Positions 52,425-62,547 of a stretch of DNA of 64,000 nt are shown piece after piece (position 1 is the first letter of the stretch; every line of letters begins with the position of its first letter). The position numbers and the translations under genes are program-made. The notes below the pieces were generated by a model, which worked only from the letters and a program-made list of their open reading frames with translations, was not told the origin of the DNA and ran no database searches. Source of the DNA: Channallabes apus (Eukaryota; Chordata; Actinopteri; Siluriformes; Clariidae); assembly GCA_030522415.1 (NCBI GenBank), contig CM060107.1:25672571-25736570 (forward strand), given 5' to 3'.

Positions 52425-52755
52425 TTCATTCACTTCCACTTATCCTGTGTTCGCTTGTGGGATCTCAGGGAGCTCAGGACACAACGCAGGGGAGCTCAGG
52501 GACCTGGATAAGGTGTCAGAAGCAGCTGTCATGCAGAATACAGGTGCACACGTTTTCGTACATGACACTATAGCCAATTCCTTTTGGAAAAATAACTTTT
52601 CTAGTTCATGTTTTTGGACTGTGGGGAAAAAACGGAGTACCTGAAGAAAACCTACCAAGCATGGGGGAACTGAACCACAAACTGGTGGTGAGATTCGAAC
52701 CCCCACCCCTGAAGATGTGATGCGACTGTGTTACTCGCTAAGCACTTAGCCATGC
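52425..52755 (-). repeat. Degraded tRNA-SINE, minus strand
   Basis: Recognisable pieces in order: CACTTCCACTTATCCTGTG, then TTTTGGACTGTGGGGAAAAA, GGAGTACCTGAAGAAAACC, GAGATTCGAACCCCCACC (reverse of the B box) and GCTAAGCACTTAGCCATG (reverse of the A box). The order matches the SINE at 61414-61761 with an internal foreign or scrambled stretch. No target duplication was found. Confidence 0.65.
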
Positions 52756-54987
52756 ACTTAGAGGATTAGTGTAATTTGCGAGTCATTTATGAATTAGCAT
52801 GTCTCTTCTTTAATGTGAATTCGGATGTGCAGATGCAGATCTTTATCAGCTCATTAGGTCTTGATGAGGCATTGATTAAGTTAGTAATAGGCACATTTGT
52901 ATAGAAGAGGCTGCGTCAAACTCTTGACGTATAGTCTTATTGGGCAGGCGAGCTGTGACGCTTCTATATCACGGCTTTCTTTTTTTTGCTTCATTTGAAC
53001 ACTAAACACTGCAGAATAAATGGTCTTCATTTTGATTTCCAATTTCTTTTTTTATTTCGTTCTGCTGATTTATTTCTTTTTTTTAAGAAATAAGGATTTG
53101 TTTATTTGCTATTTGTTGGCTGTGTATATAGAAGAGGCTTTCAATCAGTTAGACCTATTGGAGATTCAAATTAATTCAAAATCTATTAGCTGTGAAGTTG
53201 GAAATTGCTCTGTTTTCCATTTAGTTTTTGATCATTCTTGATAAAAGGTATACTCCAATAACTATCTGTTTACGTTTACATGATAGCATTTATTACTGTG
53301 TAAATGAGGAATTTGTAAAAGCCAAGCCCTTTGGATATTTCATCTGTAAAAGTAGTGTTATTTCAAGATTTCATTTTGTGCCCATCTTTGTTATTTGAGG
53401 CGAAATGTTGTTGTTCTTGTTGTTGTTTTTGTTAGTCTCAGAACACAAGCACGTCTGACACTGCTTCACTGAAATGTACTTTATTCGTCTTCATCTCCAT
53501 AAACTTATTTGCTCAGATATTTAAAAAGTTCTAATAACTTTCCTTTTCTTGATTTACCTGCATAAATTTAGGTTGTCTTTCATGTAATTGAGATATAAAA
53601 GGGCAAGTTGGCATGTCTCATACTGTATGCTTGTGGCATGTACGTAAGGGACTGGTAGGCAGGAGCTCATTTCACGCAAATAAACCTGCTTGACAATTGC
53701 AAATCAAATCTGTTTGTTCCTATAAAACTGAACATGGTCTATTGAGCCTGTTAAATGTTAAAAGCAAGAAAATTTGCTTATTAAAATAAAATTTGAGTAT
53801 TAGTTGTTGTTGTTGTTTTTTTTTTTAATGTAGCCACTTTTTAGTCCAGCCAGCCAGTAATAGATTCTGACAGGGTTTTTCACATTTACCTACTGATTAA
53901 AAATGAGGTAAATTAGAGATGCCGTGGCCTCTCCTGACCTTCTTCTCCTTCAACGAGCACATCTACCAGAACTGTCCGTTATGCCTCATTACCCTGAAAC
54001 TGCACCCTACCCGGTTATCTTCATCAAAGTTATCCACTCAAGGTCCCCCTGCCATCTGGACTTGGAAAAAGGCCATGATTGACCTTCATTAATGCAATGA
54101 ATTTGTTAAAGTGCATGAAGAAAGTCATGCATGCTAAAATGCTGCCTCTAGTCAGTCCAAAATATACTGTCTCTTAGAGTAGTGTGTCGTTCAAGACATT
54201 CAGTGAAACAATTCATCCATATATCACTCTCATAAGTTATTCATTTCACCACGGTTATAAATTCAGTCTGGAACTTAAGAACTCGCCTGACAGTAGTCCA
54301 TACACAATACAGTCCCTCTACTGGTTTTGGCACTGTTCTCAACTGGTAACTAAAATAAAATCTTAACTTTTTTGATACACAAGAACAGAAGATCACTGAC
54401 CAAATTAATACATACTCACATCACACTGATGTGGAGGACAATCAGTTTGACTAATGATCTCTGAAGTGCGACTCCTGCACATGCTATTTCTTTCTTTTAA
54501 AGATACCGATACTACAGTATATTGGATCTAAAATTAGAAGTGTTACAGTATGTGTTGATACCGAATGCAAAGAATCCGTTCTGCTGCACACCCGAACAAA
54601 CAGATCAATAGTACTGTGAGCTAAAGATGAAAATATGCTTACATATTCGAACAGTGTCCACTGTAGTAGGCCCTGGGTTAGGATTACATGCTGCGTTGAG
54701 GTTATAGCGAAGTTTCAGCCCCTAATTAATGTTGACATCACATTTCTGTATGAAATGCTTGCACTACTAACACTCAATGTGCAAGGAAATTCTTTGATTT
54801 CAGTCCTGCACAGTTTGCTGAAGTTGCTGCTCTAAGGCATCTATTAAACCTGAGGCTTATTAAGGTGAAGTAAGATGTCTAAGCGGGAAAACGAACAACT
54901 GTAGTTTATCCACCCAGGACTGTAAAATTCAAAGCGAGACCAAAGCTGATTTTGTATTAGCATCATTTGTTTAACATGCATGACTTA
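52756..54987 (+). other. Intron, no gene; one unexplained frame
   Basis: The sequence is mostly AT-rich. At 53925-54090 a repeat-free stretch is more GC-balanced than its surroundings and translates in one frame to TFFSFNEHIYQNCPLCLITL and onward, without known family or splice context. I do not call it a gene. Confidence 0.4.
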
Positions 54988-55768
54988 CACCGCCTGGCCA
55001 AAAAACAGGTTGAGCATACTAATATTTAGTTTAATCGCTTTCAGCTTTGATGTGCAGTGTGGTGGCCAGTTCATGTGTGAAAGGGATTCCTCATTCTCCC
55101 AGGAAAGAAGGAAATAAAGAAACTCCATGGATCTGATAACCTGATCATTCACTACATTCAGCTGACTTCATTTTATTGCCACATAACATTGCTGAGTCTA
55201 GACCTGACCAACTGAAGCAACCCCAGATCATAAGACTGTCTCCATAGGCGTACAAGTGGGCACTATGCATGATGGGTACTATGCATGCACTTCCCTTCTG
55301 ACCCTGACTCTTCCTTCGTTCTTGAATAGGCTCAGTCTGAACTCATCAAACCTCATGATCTTTTTCCTTTACTCCAAAGTACATTCTTTATGATTCCTGG
55401 CAAATTGAAGCCTTTTTTTAATTAGGGTCTCTAACAAGTAAACAAGTTTTATGGCCACACAGCTGTTTAGTCCAAATGTGTGTGGCAATGCTCTTACTTC
55501 TACCCACTAAACATAGCTGAGTTTTTACTGCCAATGTTTTACGATGCAACTTCGCACAATGCACCAAGATTTTAAGTGATGTTTGATGACATTAATATTC
55601 ATTTTCTTTTTTTTTTTCCTGATCACATTTCTTGTGAAGTTATCCGTGCATGTTTTATTAATGCATTAGAATGCATTCTTAACCCAGTTCCAGTAATTTA
55701 AGTAATCTGCATAGTTTTTTTATTGGAGGCCCAATAAAACTTTTTTCTCTCCTTTGGCCAGCCAGTGT
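54988..55768. mobile_element. Tc1-like remnant (CGCCTGGCCAAAAA termini)
   Basis: The left end CACCGCCTGGCCAAAAAACA pairs with the right end which, inverted, reads CACTGGCTGGCCAAAGGAG. The interior recalls a Tc1 family common in fish (GCTTTGATGTGCAGTGTGG, AGCAACCCCAGATCATAAG) with many indels. No frame survives. Length about 780 bp. Confidence 0.65.
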
Positions 55769-57108
55769 GTATTTTATATCCAGAGACTTTTGCAAATTGC
55801 ACAGATTAATAACGCTCTCCCTGAACAAGCTCAAGACAGTGATTAAATACGAGTAACCAATAATACTATACTAAGAGAGCACATATTGCTGAAATCATGA
55901 TATTTTGACTGCATAACTGCACATTTTTGAAGTTAGTGATAGTAAAATATGACATGGACATGTACATATTATCACTAGTGTATCTGCATAAAATGCAAAT
56001 GTAGCAGAGCTAAAGCTGAGTAGACAAGAGGGGCCGTGAATTTGCGTTAGAGAGAACGGTTTTGCTGGGAGGAAGAGTGCGGATGAAAATAGAGCAGTGT
56101 GAAGAAACAGAGCCTGGGGTGTTTGTCAGTTTGGTCATGGTAGGATATCATTAGTGTCTGGTTGAAGGGATAGTGAGAGAGTCAGAAGGGAGGAGAGAGA
56201 TGCCTCTGAGCCTTGTACAGGGGAGGGACACTATGTATCTCTCTAGAGCGCCACAATTAAAGCCAAACATTGAATTCCAGATGATTTTTCTTTTAATCGG
56301 AATGGAATCGTTTGGACATTGGATATGAGAAGTTTAAAGAGTTTCTTGTCTGATTAGAGGCTTTGATAATCAGCCAAGCATTTCCGTCTTTTATCACTGC
56401 AAAGACGAGGTGGATTAAAGGGATTAAAGAGGGTGGGTTGTAGAAATGGTGAGAAAAAAAGTCTTTCATGAATGGAAGGCTAAAGTGCTGGAGGAGGATT
56501 GCACAAAAGTGGTTCTGTCATGGATGCAGAAATACTGCTCTACTAAAAATATTGCCTTCTTTAAAAAACTGTTCCTTGTTCAAAAATGTCAGTGTTTTTA
56601 ACCTCTTTCCCAATTCAAAAACCACAGAGATTGCAAACTTTTGAACTCAACTATTAGTATCAATTGATTTTATGTGTATTTGTAGTGAATGGTCTCTTGA
56701 AGTATAAACAGGATTAGAAATTCATTTATTTTTGGTTGGTATGTTTTAAATAAGAATTTATTTTTTTGTTGTTGTTGAAACTTCAGTTCCCATCAAGCAC
56801 TTCACTACAGCCACATTGTCTTAATTGTATTAAAAAGCATCTTGTTAATTTGATTAGCCTATTAATACATAGCCTATGTTTCAATTGGTTCTTTGTCCTG
56901 TGGAAAATGTCCTCCTGAAAAAACTAAAGTCAAAAACGCAAAATATGGAAAGCTCATGACATTTAATTTGTACATTTTTGTAACGTGGTATAACATCTCA
57001 GTAAGACACAAGAGGTTTCCCTGAACAAATAGTTTTCACTCTATTGATTAATGAATGAACTTTAGATTTGGTCTAAAATATTTCTCTTCATTCCTCCTTA
57101 TTTCTTAG
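55769..57108 (+). other. Last part of the 43-kb intron
   Basis: No repeat was recognised. The intron ends in CTTATTTCTTAG, a clean acceptor for the terminal exon at 57109. Confidence 0.5.
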
Positions 57109-57190
57109 GCTACCTGTTGAGCAGCGAGACCCTCAGGATCCTCGAGACTACGGAGATGGAGAAGACTCCTCCATGGGCCATGCTCCATAA
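57109..57190 (+). CDS. trim44: TRIM44-like protein, terminal coding exon
   Basis: It follows the acceptor TTTCTTAG. The first base completes the arginine codon begun in the microexon. The frame continues LPVEQRDPQDPRDYGDGEDS, then SMGHAP and TAA at 57188-57190. The tail is acidic and proline-rich and lacks any domain. Together the three exons give 137 codons of C-terminal protein. Human TRIM44 as I remember it ends in a different short acidic tail, so this part is not conserved in sequence, which limits the ortholog call. If the microexon is skipped this exon would be read as GCT ACC TGT TGA. Confidence 0.68.
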
Positions 57191-57783
57191 CAGCATCAGC
57201 ATCTAACATCTGTTCTCTTTTGCCTTATTCTTATAAACTGGAACATTGGAACGTCTGACTTTGTTGCTACTGAAACAACAATCCAGTATCGACGTTCTGC
57301 TGGGATTGTTGTCTTTCTCTGTCCAACCTTTGCTGTTCGTCTTCTCCTGAGGAAGCAGACGAATGGAGTTGATTGCAATTGAAGTCTTCAACATCACTCA
57401 GATGCTTAGCTGAGGATTTGCAGCTGAAAGACAGGAATGTAAACCTAATGCAATTTGCTTTTGTATATTTTGTTATGATTATAGTGTTGGATTTGTGGGA
57501 TATAAAAAAATTGTATAGCTGTGTATACTTATTTGCATTAATTATGGGACAATTGCAAGTAATTGTTTGTTATTTTTTCCCAATTCCCAAAGTTTAATTT
57601 TCTATTCCAGTCTACTAACTATGCATGTTCTGTCACATGACAAGGACCAACCAGAAAGGACGAAAAGTAAAAGATGAATAACAAACGCTTCCTCAGTGAT
57701 ATTTTTTGAACATTGCCTTGTGCATCACAGTGCAGCCCTATAACATGATCAAAAGAAAGTGCTAACTGACCTCTTATACGATC

Positions 57784-57951
57784 TCACAGACGCCCACGAT
57801 TTGTTGCTCTGATTGACATGGGAGAGAAAAATGCTATCCCATAATGCTATCCCTCCCGCCAGAAGAGCGCGGGCAAATGTTCTCCCTCGCTGTGGCATTG
57901 TCGTGAATTCAAACCCTGTAATCTCCTGATGATCAGAGCCACTCGCTCAGG
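57784..57951 (-). repeat. Degraded SINE of the third family, in the 3' UTR
   Basis: It starts CTCACAGACGCCCACGATT, like the tail of the SINE at 50150-50289 (CTCACAGACGCCCCTGATT). It ends with GAATTCAAACCCTGTAATCTCC and GAGCCACTCGCTCAGG, the reversed B-box and head region. Many substitutions separate them. Confidence 0.6.
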
Positions 57952-58551
57952 AGCTATAAAAACTCAAAAAAGGTAAGAAAGGTTGGAAATTGATACCTGG
58001 TGTTGTCCATACATCGACTCGATACTGCAAAATGCCTTAAAAACCAGCTTGAGTTACTTTTTTTTTTTTTTTTGCTAGGGAAAAAAGTCTGATGCAAGAG
58101 AGACAGAAAGCAAAGAGAAAACGCAACAAAATAATAAATAAAAGTCTCCAGATTTAACTTGTAATATCTGTAGCAAGGAATTCGAACAGAAAGGGGACAT
58201 TTTTCATACTGTCTCATGCCAAGTTGGAAACTCTCTCAACTCTCTGTAATTATTGTAGGAAGCTGAGAGTTTTTCTTTTTTTTTTTTTTTTCTTTTTATA
58301 AATGGCACTTGTGCAATCATTTTTCATGGCCACATGATTTGACTTGCAGATGTGTCCATGAAGTTTTAAAAGGCTGTGTAAACACATTTAGCATCTCCGC
58401 GCTGCCACTTCATATTTTTGTGCTTGGACGTATGACCTTTGTTTAATGTGCTTAGGATGCTAACGAAAATGTCACAGGTTTTGTTTAAAATTTCAAAATG
58501 TGCAATATGTAATGACTTCAATTCCACTAATGATTTGGACTTTTACTGCAC

Positions 58552-58557
58552 AATAAA
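58552..58557 (+). terminator. Candidate poly(A) signal AATAAA
   Basis: CACAATAAAAGCC is a canonical hexamer about 1.36 kb after the stop codon. Upstream AATAAATAAA at 58133-58142 is an alternative. Usage cannot be told from sequence alone. Confidence 0.35.
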
Positions 58558-58575
58558 AGCCATAGGGTGTGGTTC

Positions 58576-58983
58576 CATCATATCATAGGAAATACAAATG
58601 TATGGTATATATTGTATATAAACACACAATGCTGTACAGCATATTGAAATTAACCAAATGGAATATGGTGCATGAAACTGCATTTAGATTTTAAGTGTGA
58701 ATTTTGAAAAGATTTTAAATGGATTCTAAATCCTACTATCCTCCTTGAGTCACACATTATAGTTAGCTAGAGATGGACAAGTATATAAAAATGGATGATG
58801 GCTGAAATGGGTAACGGATTAGGAGTCGTAGCCGTAGAGTGTGTTATTATTGTGCTCTAGTCCTGCACATAATACTGTGACTGTGTGCAAATATCCAGGC
58901 ATGTAGATGTTTTCACAGTGACTGTTTGTCAGTTCTGCAAAGAACTTATTAATACCAAAATCTAAACTCCGATATGTCCAGCA
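58576..58983 (+). other. Downstream flank, no gene
   Basis: AT-rich sequence before the nested transposon block. Nothing recognised. Confidence 0.5.
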
Positions 58984-59934
58984 ATTATTACTAGGGATGG
59001 GAATCGCTATGGACCAGCCGATACAATATAATAACAACGCCTACAGTAGGTGCCAAATCAAGGTTTATAAATAACCCGATTCAATATTACAGTTTTACAA
59101 TTTTTATTGCAATTTTAAAATCTTGTAAACTAATACCTCTATACAAAATTTCAGCTTTGCTTGATCTGAACTGCTAGGAATCTTGTTCACACTCCTGTCC
59201 AAAGTGTTTGTTAGCTGCTAGCAACAGGGTTAGCTTTCACTCAGGATGGTGTCAAGCAATGTAAACCTGTATGTTGGTCGTATTACCACAGTTTAACTTC
59301 AGCATGACACAGTTTGCATACTTTAAAAAACAAATGTTCCACCATACATAAACTGGAGGAGCATCCCATATCTCTGGTGTGTCACCTGCAATGATTATTT
59401 AAAAAAAATAAAAAATTAAAGGCTTAGTAATTTTGTCATGACAAAATAATCTTAGATGACCTTTTTTTCCCTGTGACTAAGACAAGACGATGACGAGACT
59501 GAACAGTGACGAAATTGGCATGCAATATTGTTGACGGAAAAAGGCGTGACTAAAATGTGGTTTAAAAAATAAAAATTTATAAAACTTCTGTCTTTATTTT
59601 TGTCAACATATAAATTTCTTCACAATCATAAACAGTATTATATGGGCGAAAGAGAAAAAACCTGATGTGTAATAATATCAGAGGGGAAACAGTGTGGGCA
59701 CACAATTGCTGGGAAAAATACCACAAACCTGAAGAGATGCATCAATGCATACCATAATAATCACCCAGTTTTACAGCCTCTTTGTGGTAATTATGTTACC
59801 GCGTGTTAGCATAATTATGTTGTGATGTATGTTATTTCATTTTATTTTATAGATAAACTGTTGCCAAACACATTGAGATAATAGGTTAGCTAATGATTGT
59901 GACCCATTCATTAATGTGTGTAAATTCATATATA

Positions 59935-60750
59935 CACTCAGCAAAAAAAGAAACGCCCCTTTTTCAGGACTGTGTATTTCAACAATAATGTTGTACAAAT
60001 CCAAATAACTTTACAGATCTTCATTGTAAAGGGTTTAAACAATGTTTTCCGTGCATGTTCAATTAACCATAATCAATTAATTAACATGCACCTGTGGAAT
60101 GGTCGTTAAGACCTTAACAGCTTACAGAAAGTAGGCATTTAAGGTCACAGTTCTAAAAACGCAGGACACTAAAGAGACTTGTCTACCGACTGTGAAAAAC
60201 ACTCAAAGAAAGATGCCCAGGGTCCCTGCTCATCTGCGTGAACGTGCATTAGGCATGCTGCAGGGAGGCATGAGGACTGCTGATGTGGCTATAGGGCAAT
60301 AAATCGCCATGTCCGCACTGTGAGACGCCTAAGACGGCGCTACAGGGAGACAGGAAGGACAGCTGATCATCCTCACAGTGGAAGACCACGTGTAACAACA
60401 CCTGCACAGGATGGGTACATCCGAATATCACACCTGCGTGACAGGTACAGGATGGCCACAACAACTGCCTGAGTCACACCAGGAACACACAATCCCTCCA
60501 TCTCACAGCAAGAACTGACAAATCTGGTCCAGTCCATGAGGAGGAGATGCACTGCAGTACTTCAAGCAGCTGGTGGCCACCAGATACTGACTGGTACTGA
60601 CTGATTTTGAGCCTCCCTTCATTCAGGGACACATTGGGAAACATTTTTACTTTGTCTTATGGTGTTGACTCTTTTAGTGTTCATACAAATATTTACACAT
60701 TAAGTTTACTGAAAGTAAAAACAGTTGAAAGTCAAAGTTTTTTGCTGAGT
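59935..60750 (+). mobile_element. Tc1-like element with internal deletion, nested
   Basis: The left end CACTCAGCAAAAAAAGAAAC and the right end TTTTTTGCTGAGTATA are inverted, with TATA on both sides. At 60211 a frame starts MPRVPAHLRERALGML and shows RHVRTVRRLRRRYRETGRTA on a neighbouring frame, the DNA-binding half of a Tc1 transposase. The catalytic half is deleted. Confidence 0.78.
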
Positions 60751-60765
60751 ATATATATATATAAA

Positions 60766-61189
60766 CTACCGTTCAAAAGTTTGGGGTCACTTGCAAATTT
60801 CTTTGTTTTTGTTTAGTGATTTATTTTCTACATTCTACAACAATACTGGGGATTTCAAAACTATAAAATAACACATATGGAATTAGGTAATTAACAACAA
60901 GAAAAACAACAGTTAGTTGTTATTTTAAGACACAGAGGTCAGCCTTTCTGTAATAGTTCTTGCAAGAACAGCATTGTCAAGTGCATTTGCAAAATCCATC
61001 AAGCACCATAATGAAACTGGCTCTCATGAAGGCCGTCCCAGGAGGACGAGACCAAAACCTACCTCTGCTGCAGACGAGAAGTTCATTTAGAGTTATCAGC
61101 CTGAAAAATTACCAAGTAACAGCACCTCAGATTAGAGGCTTTTTTGATTAGAGGCAGATTATGAAGTCTTTGCAGAGCCTATGTACTGT
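60766..61189 (+). mobile_element. CTACCGTTCAAAAG Tc1 family, copy 2, right end lost
   Basis: It matches 39106-39530 closely for about 400 bp, with a short 15-20 bp duplication near 61130-61160 (GATTAGAGGC twice). It stops after GAGCCTATGTACTGT, so the last ~100 bp and right TIR are missing. The hAT host resumes at about 61201. Confidence 0.82.
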
Positions 61190-61413
61190 ATATATACACA
61201 CACGTTTCAAAATACTGTACTGTCTATACAGCTCCTATTGTTTTGTAGTTAAAAAGTATAGGGTCATGCAGCAGTTGATGTGTAGTTAAAAATAAATATA
61301 ATTAGCCGAAAACATCAGATGAAAAGATGCATTTTAAATGTTGAGATAATTATTTTGTGAAAAACCTTTAAAATGGTTTTGGCTAGACTAGATTGACTGT
61401 AGGGTTAATTCAT

Positions 61414-61761
61414 TCTCTGTACCGCTTTATCCTTATATACAGGGTCGCAGGGGCCTGGAGCCTATCCCAGGAAACTTAGGGCACAAGGCGGGGTACACCC
61501 TGGACAGGGTGCCAATCCATCGCAGGGCACACACACATACTCATTCACACACTACGGGCAATTTGGAATGTCAATTAACCTAACCTACATATCTTTGGAT
61601 TGTGGGAGGAAACCGGAGTACCCGGAGGAAACCCACCAAGCACGGGGAGAACATGCAAACTCCATGCACACAGAGACGGGAATCGAGTCTGGCCGGGGAA
61701 TCGAACCCGGACCCTGGCGGTGCAAGGCGACAGTGCTAACCACTACACCACCGTGCCGCCG
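61414..61761 (-). repeat. tRNA-derived SINE, nearly complete, nested with exact 12-bp duplication
   Basis: On the minus strand the head has GGCACGGTGGTGTAGTGG (A box) and CCGGGTTCGATTCCCCGG (B box). The body carries CTCCGGTTTCCTCCCACAAT and CCCGTAGTGTGTGAATGAGT. The tail carries GGGATAGGCTCCAGGCCCC and CAGGATAAAGCGG-like sequence. It is flanked by GGGTTAATTCAT at 61402-61413 and 61762-61773. The uninterrupted counterpart at about 18418 is the empty site, which confirms the insertion. This is the best-preserved copy in the window. Confidence 0.92.
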
Positions 61762-62030
61762 GGGTTAATTCATAATAATCTTATTGCTAAAATGTTACGT
61801 TTTCATTGACTAAAACTAGACTAAAATACTTAAAGGTTACACTAACTAAAACTAAACTAAAATGTCCAGACTTTTAGTCCAGTAAAATTTGACTAAACAA
61901 AAATAGCATAAGATTGACTAAATATGCTAAAGACTAACAGGGACAGTTATCCCGGGACTAAGACTAAAATTGAAAATAGACAGACTAGAGCACAGCACCT
62001 CCCGGATTATAGAGGAACGGTGACGTTTCT

Positions 62031-62440
62031 AAACCAATCGGCCATAACATTTTGTAACGCCAATAAAGCAGCTCCACCAGACCTCTGCCTAGGTTAGCAG
62101 CAGATCCTTTGGGTGGTGTGGGTTTCAGGGTGGGGCCTCCATGGATCAAGACTTGCTTTGTCTGGCGCATTCCATCAGTGAGCTGTTAGATTGGTATCTG
62201 GGAGGTACTAACAACCTTAGATTGGTATCTGGGAGGCATACTAACAACCTTAAACCCTTTAATCCCTGTACGCAGCAGGCTGTGATGCACTGGGTGTTCT
62301 GATACCTTTCTATCATAGCCAGCAGTAATGTTTTCAGCACCATAGGTATACTGGAGATGAGCCTTGAGTGAACATCTTGCACTAGTTTAGTGGAGTACAG
62401 TATAATTGATAATCAGTGTTAATATTATGGCTGATCGGTA
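62031..62440 (+). mobile_element. Tc1 family ATCAGCCATAACATT, deleted copy with tandem duplication
   Basis: The left end CAATCGGCCATAACATTTTG pairs with ATTATGGCTGATCGG on the right. It keeps CCAGACCTCTGCCTAGG, GGTGGGGCCTCCATGGATC and CTGATACCTTTCTATCATAG in family order. A 31-33 bp unit starting TTAGATTGGTATCTGGGAGG is duplicated in tandem at 62186-62249. Confidence 0.75.
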
Positions 62441-62547
62441 TCTAAATTAAAAATCTATTTCAATGAATTGACTTTGGAGTCAGTGTGGCGATACATCAAT
62501 TGCTACACACATAACTGAATCGATTTCTTGCCACGTCTAATTATTAG

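Larger units (their letters stand above)
57191..58575 (+). other. Inferred 3' UTR of the TRIM44-like gene
   Basis: The region between the stop and the first downstream transposon has no further coding signal. It includes a degraded SINE (57784-57951) and poly(T) runs at 58060-58074 and 58275-58290. The end is placed about 20 bp after the poly(A) signal at 58552; earlier signals at 58133-58142 could be used instead. Confidence 0.4.
59425..61985 (-). mobile_element. hAT-like element, copy 2, interrupted three times
   Basis: Reverse copy of 18221-18915. It extends further, to a terminus TAGTAATTTTGTCATGACAA at 59425 that pairs with the TAGTGTTAATTTTGTCA end of copy 1. The other end stops at GACTAAGACTAAAATTGAAAA near 61975-61985, lacking the last ~20 bp. 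Two Tc1 elements sit in its middle and one SINE in its distal part; about 970 bp is the element itself. Confidence 0.72.
58992..62539. mobile_element. Outer hAT-like element hosting a nest of insertions
   Basis: The left end TAGGGATGGGAATCG and the inverted right end TAGACGTGGCAAGAAATCG share the TAG, GG and AATCG pattern of fish hAT termini. Flanking octamers ATTATTAC (58984-58991) and ATTATTAG (62540-62547) agree at seven of eight bases. Everything between is accounted for by younger insertions plus about 500 bp of the host element. The TIR match is imperfect, so this boundary call is less sure than the inner ones. Confidence 0.5.
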
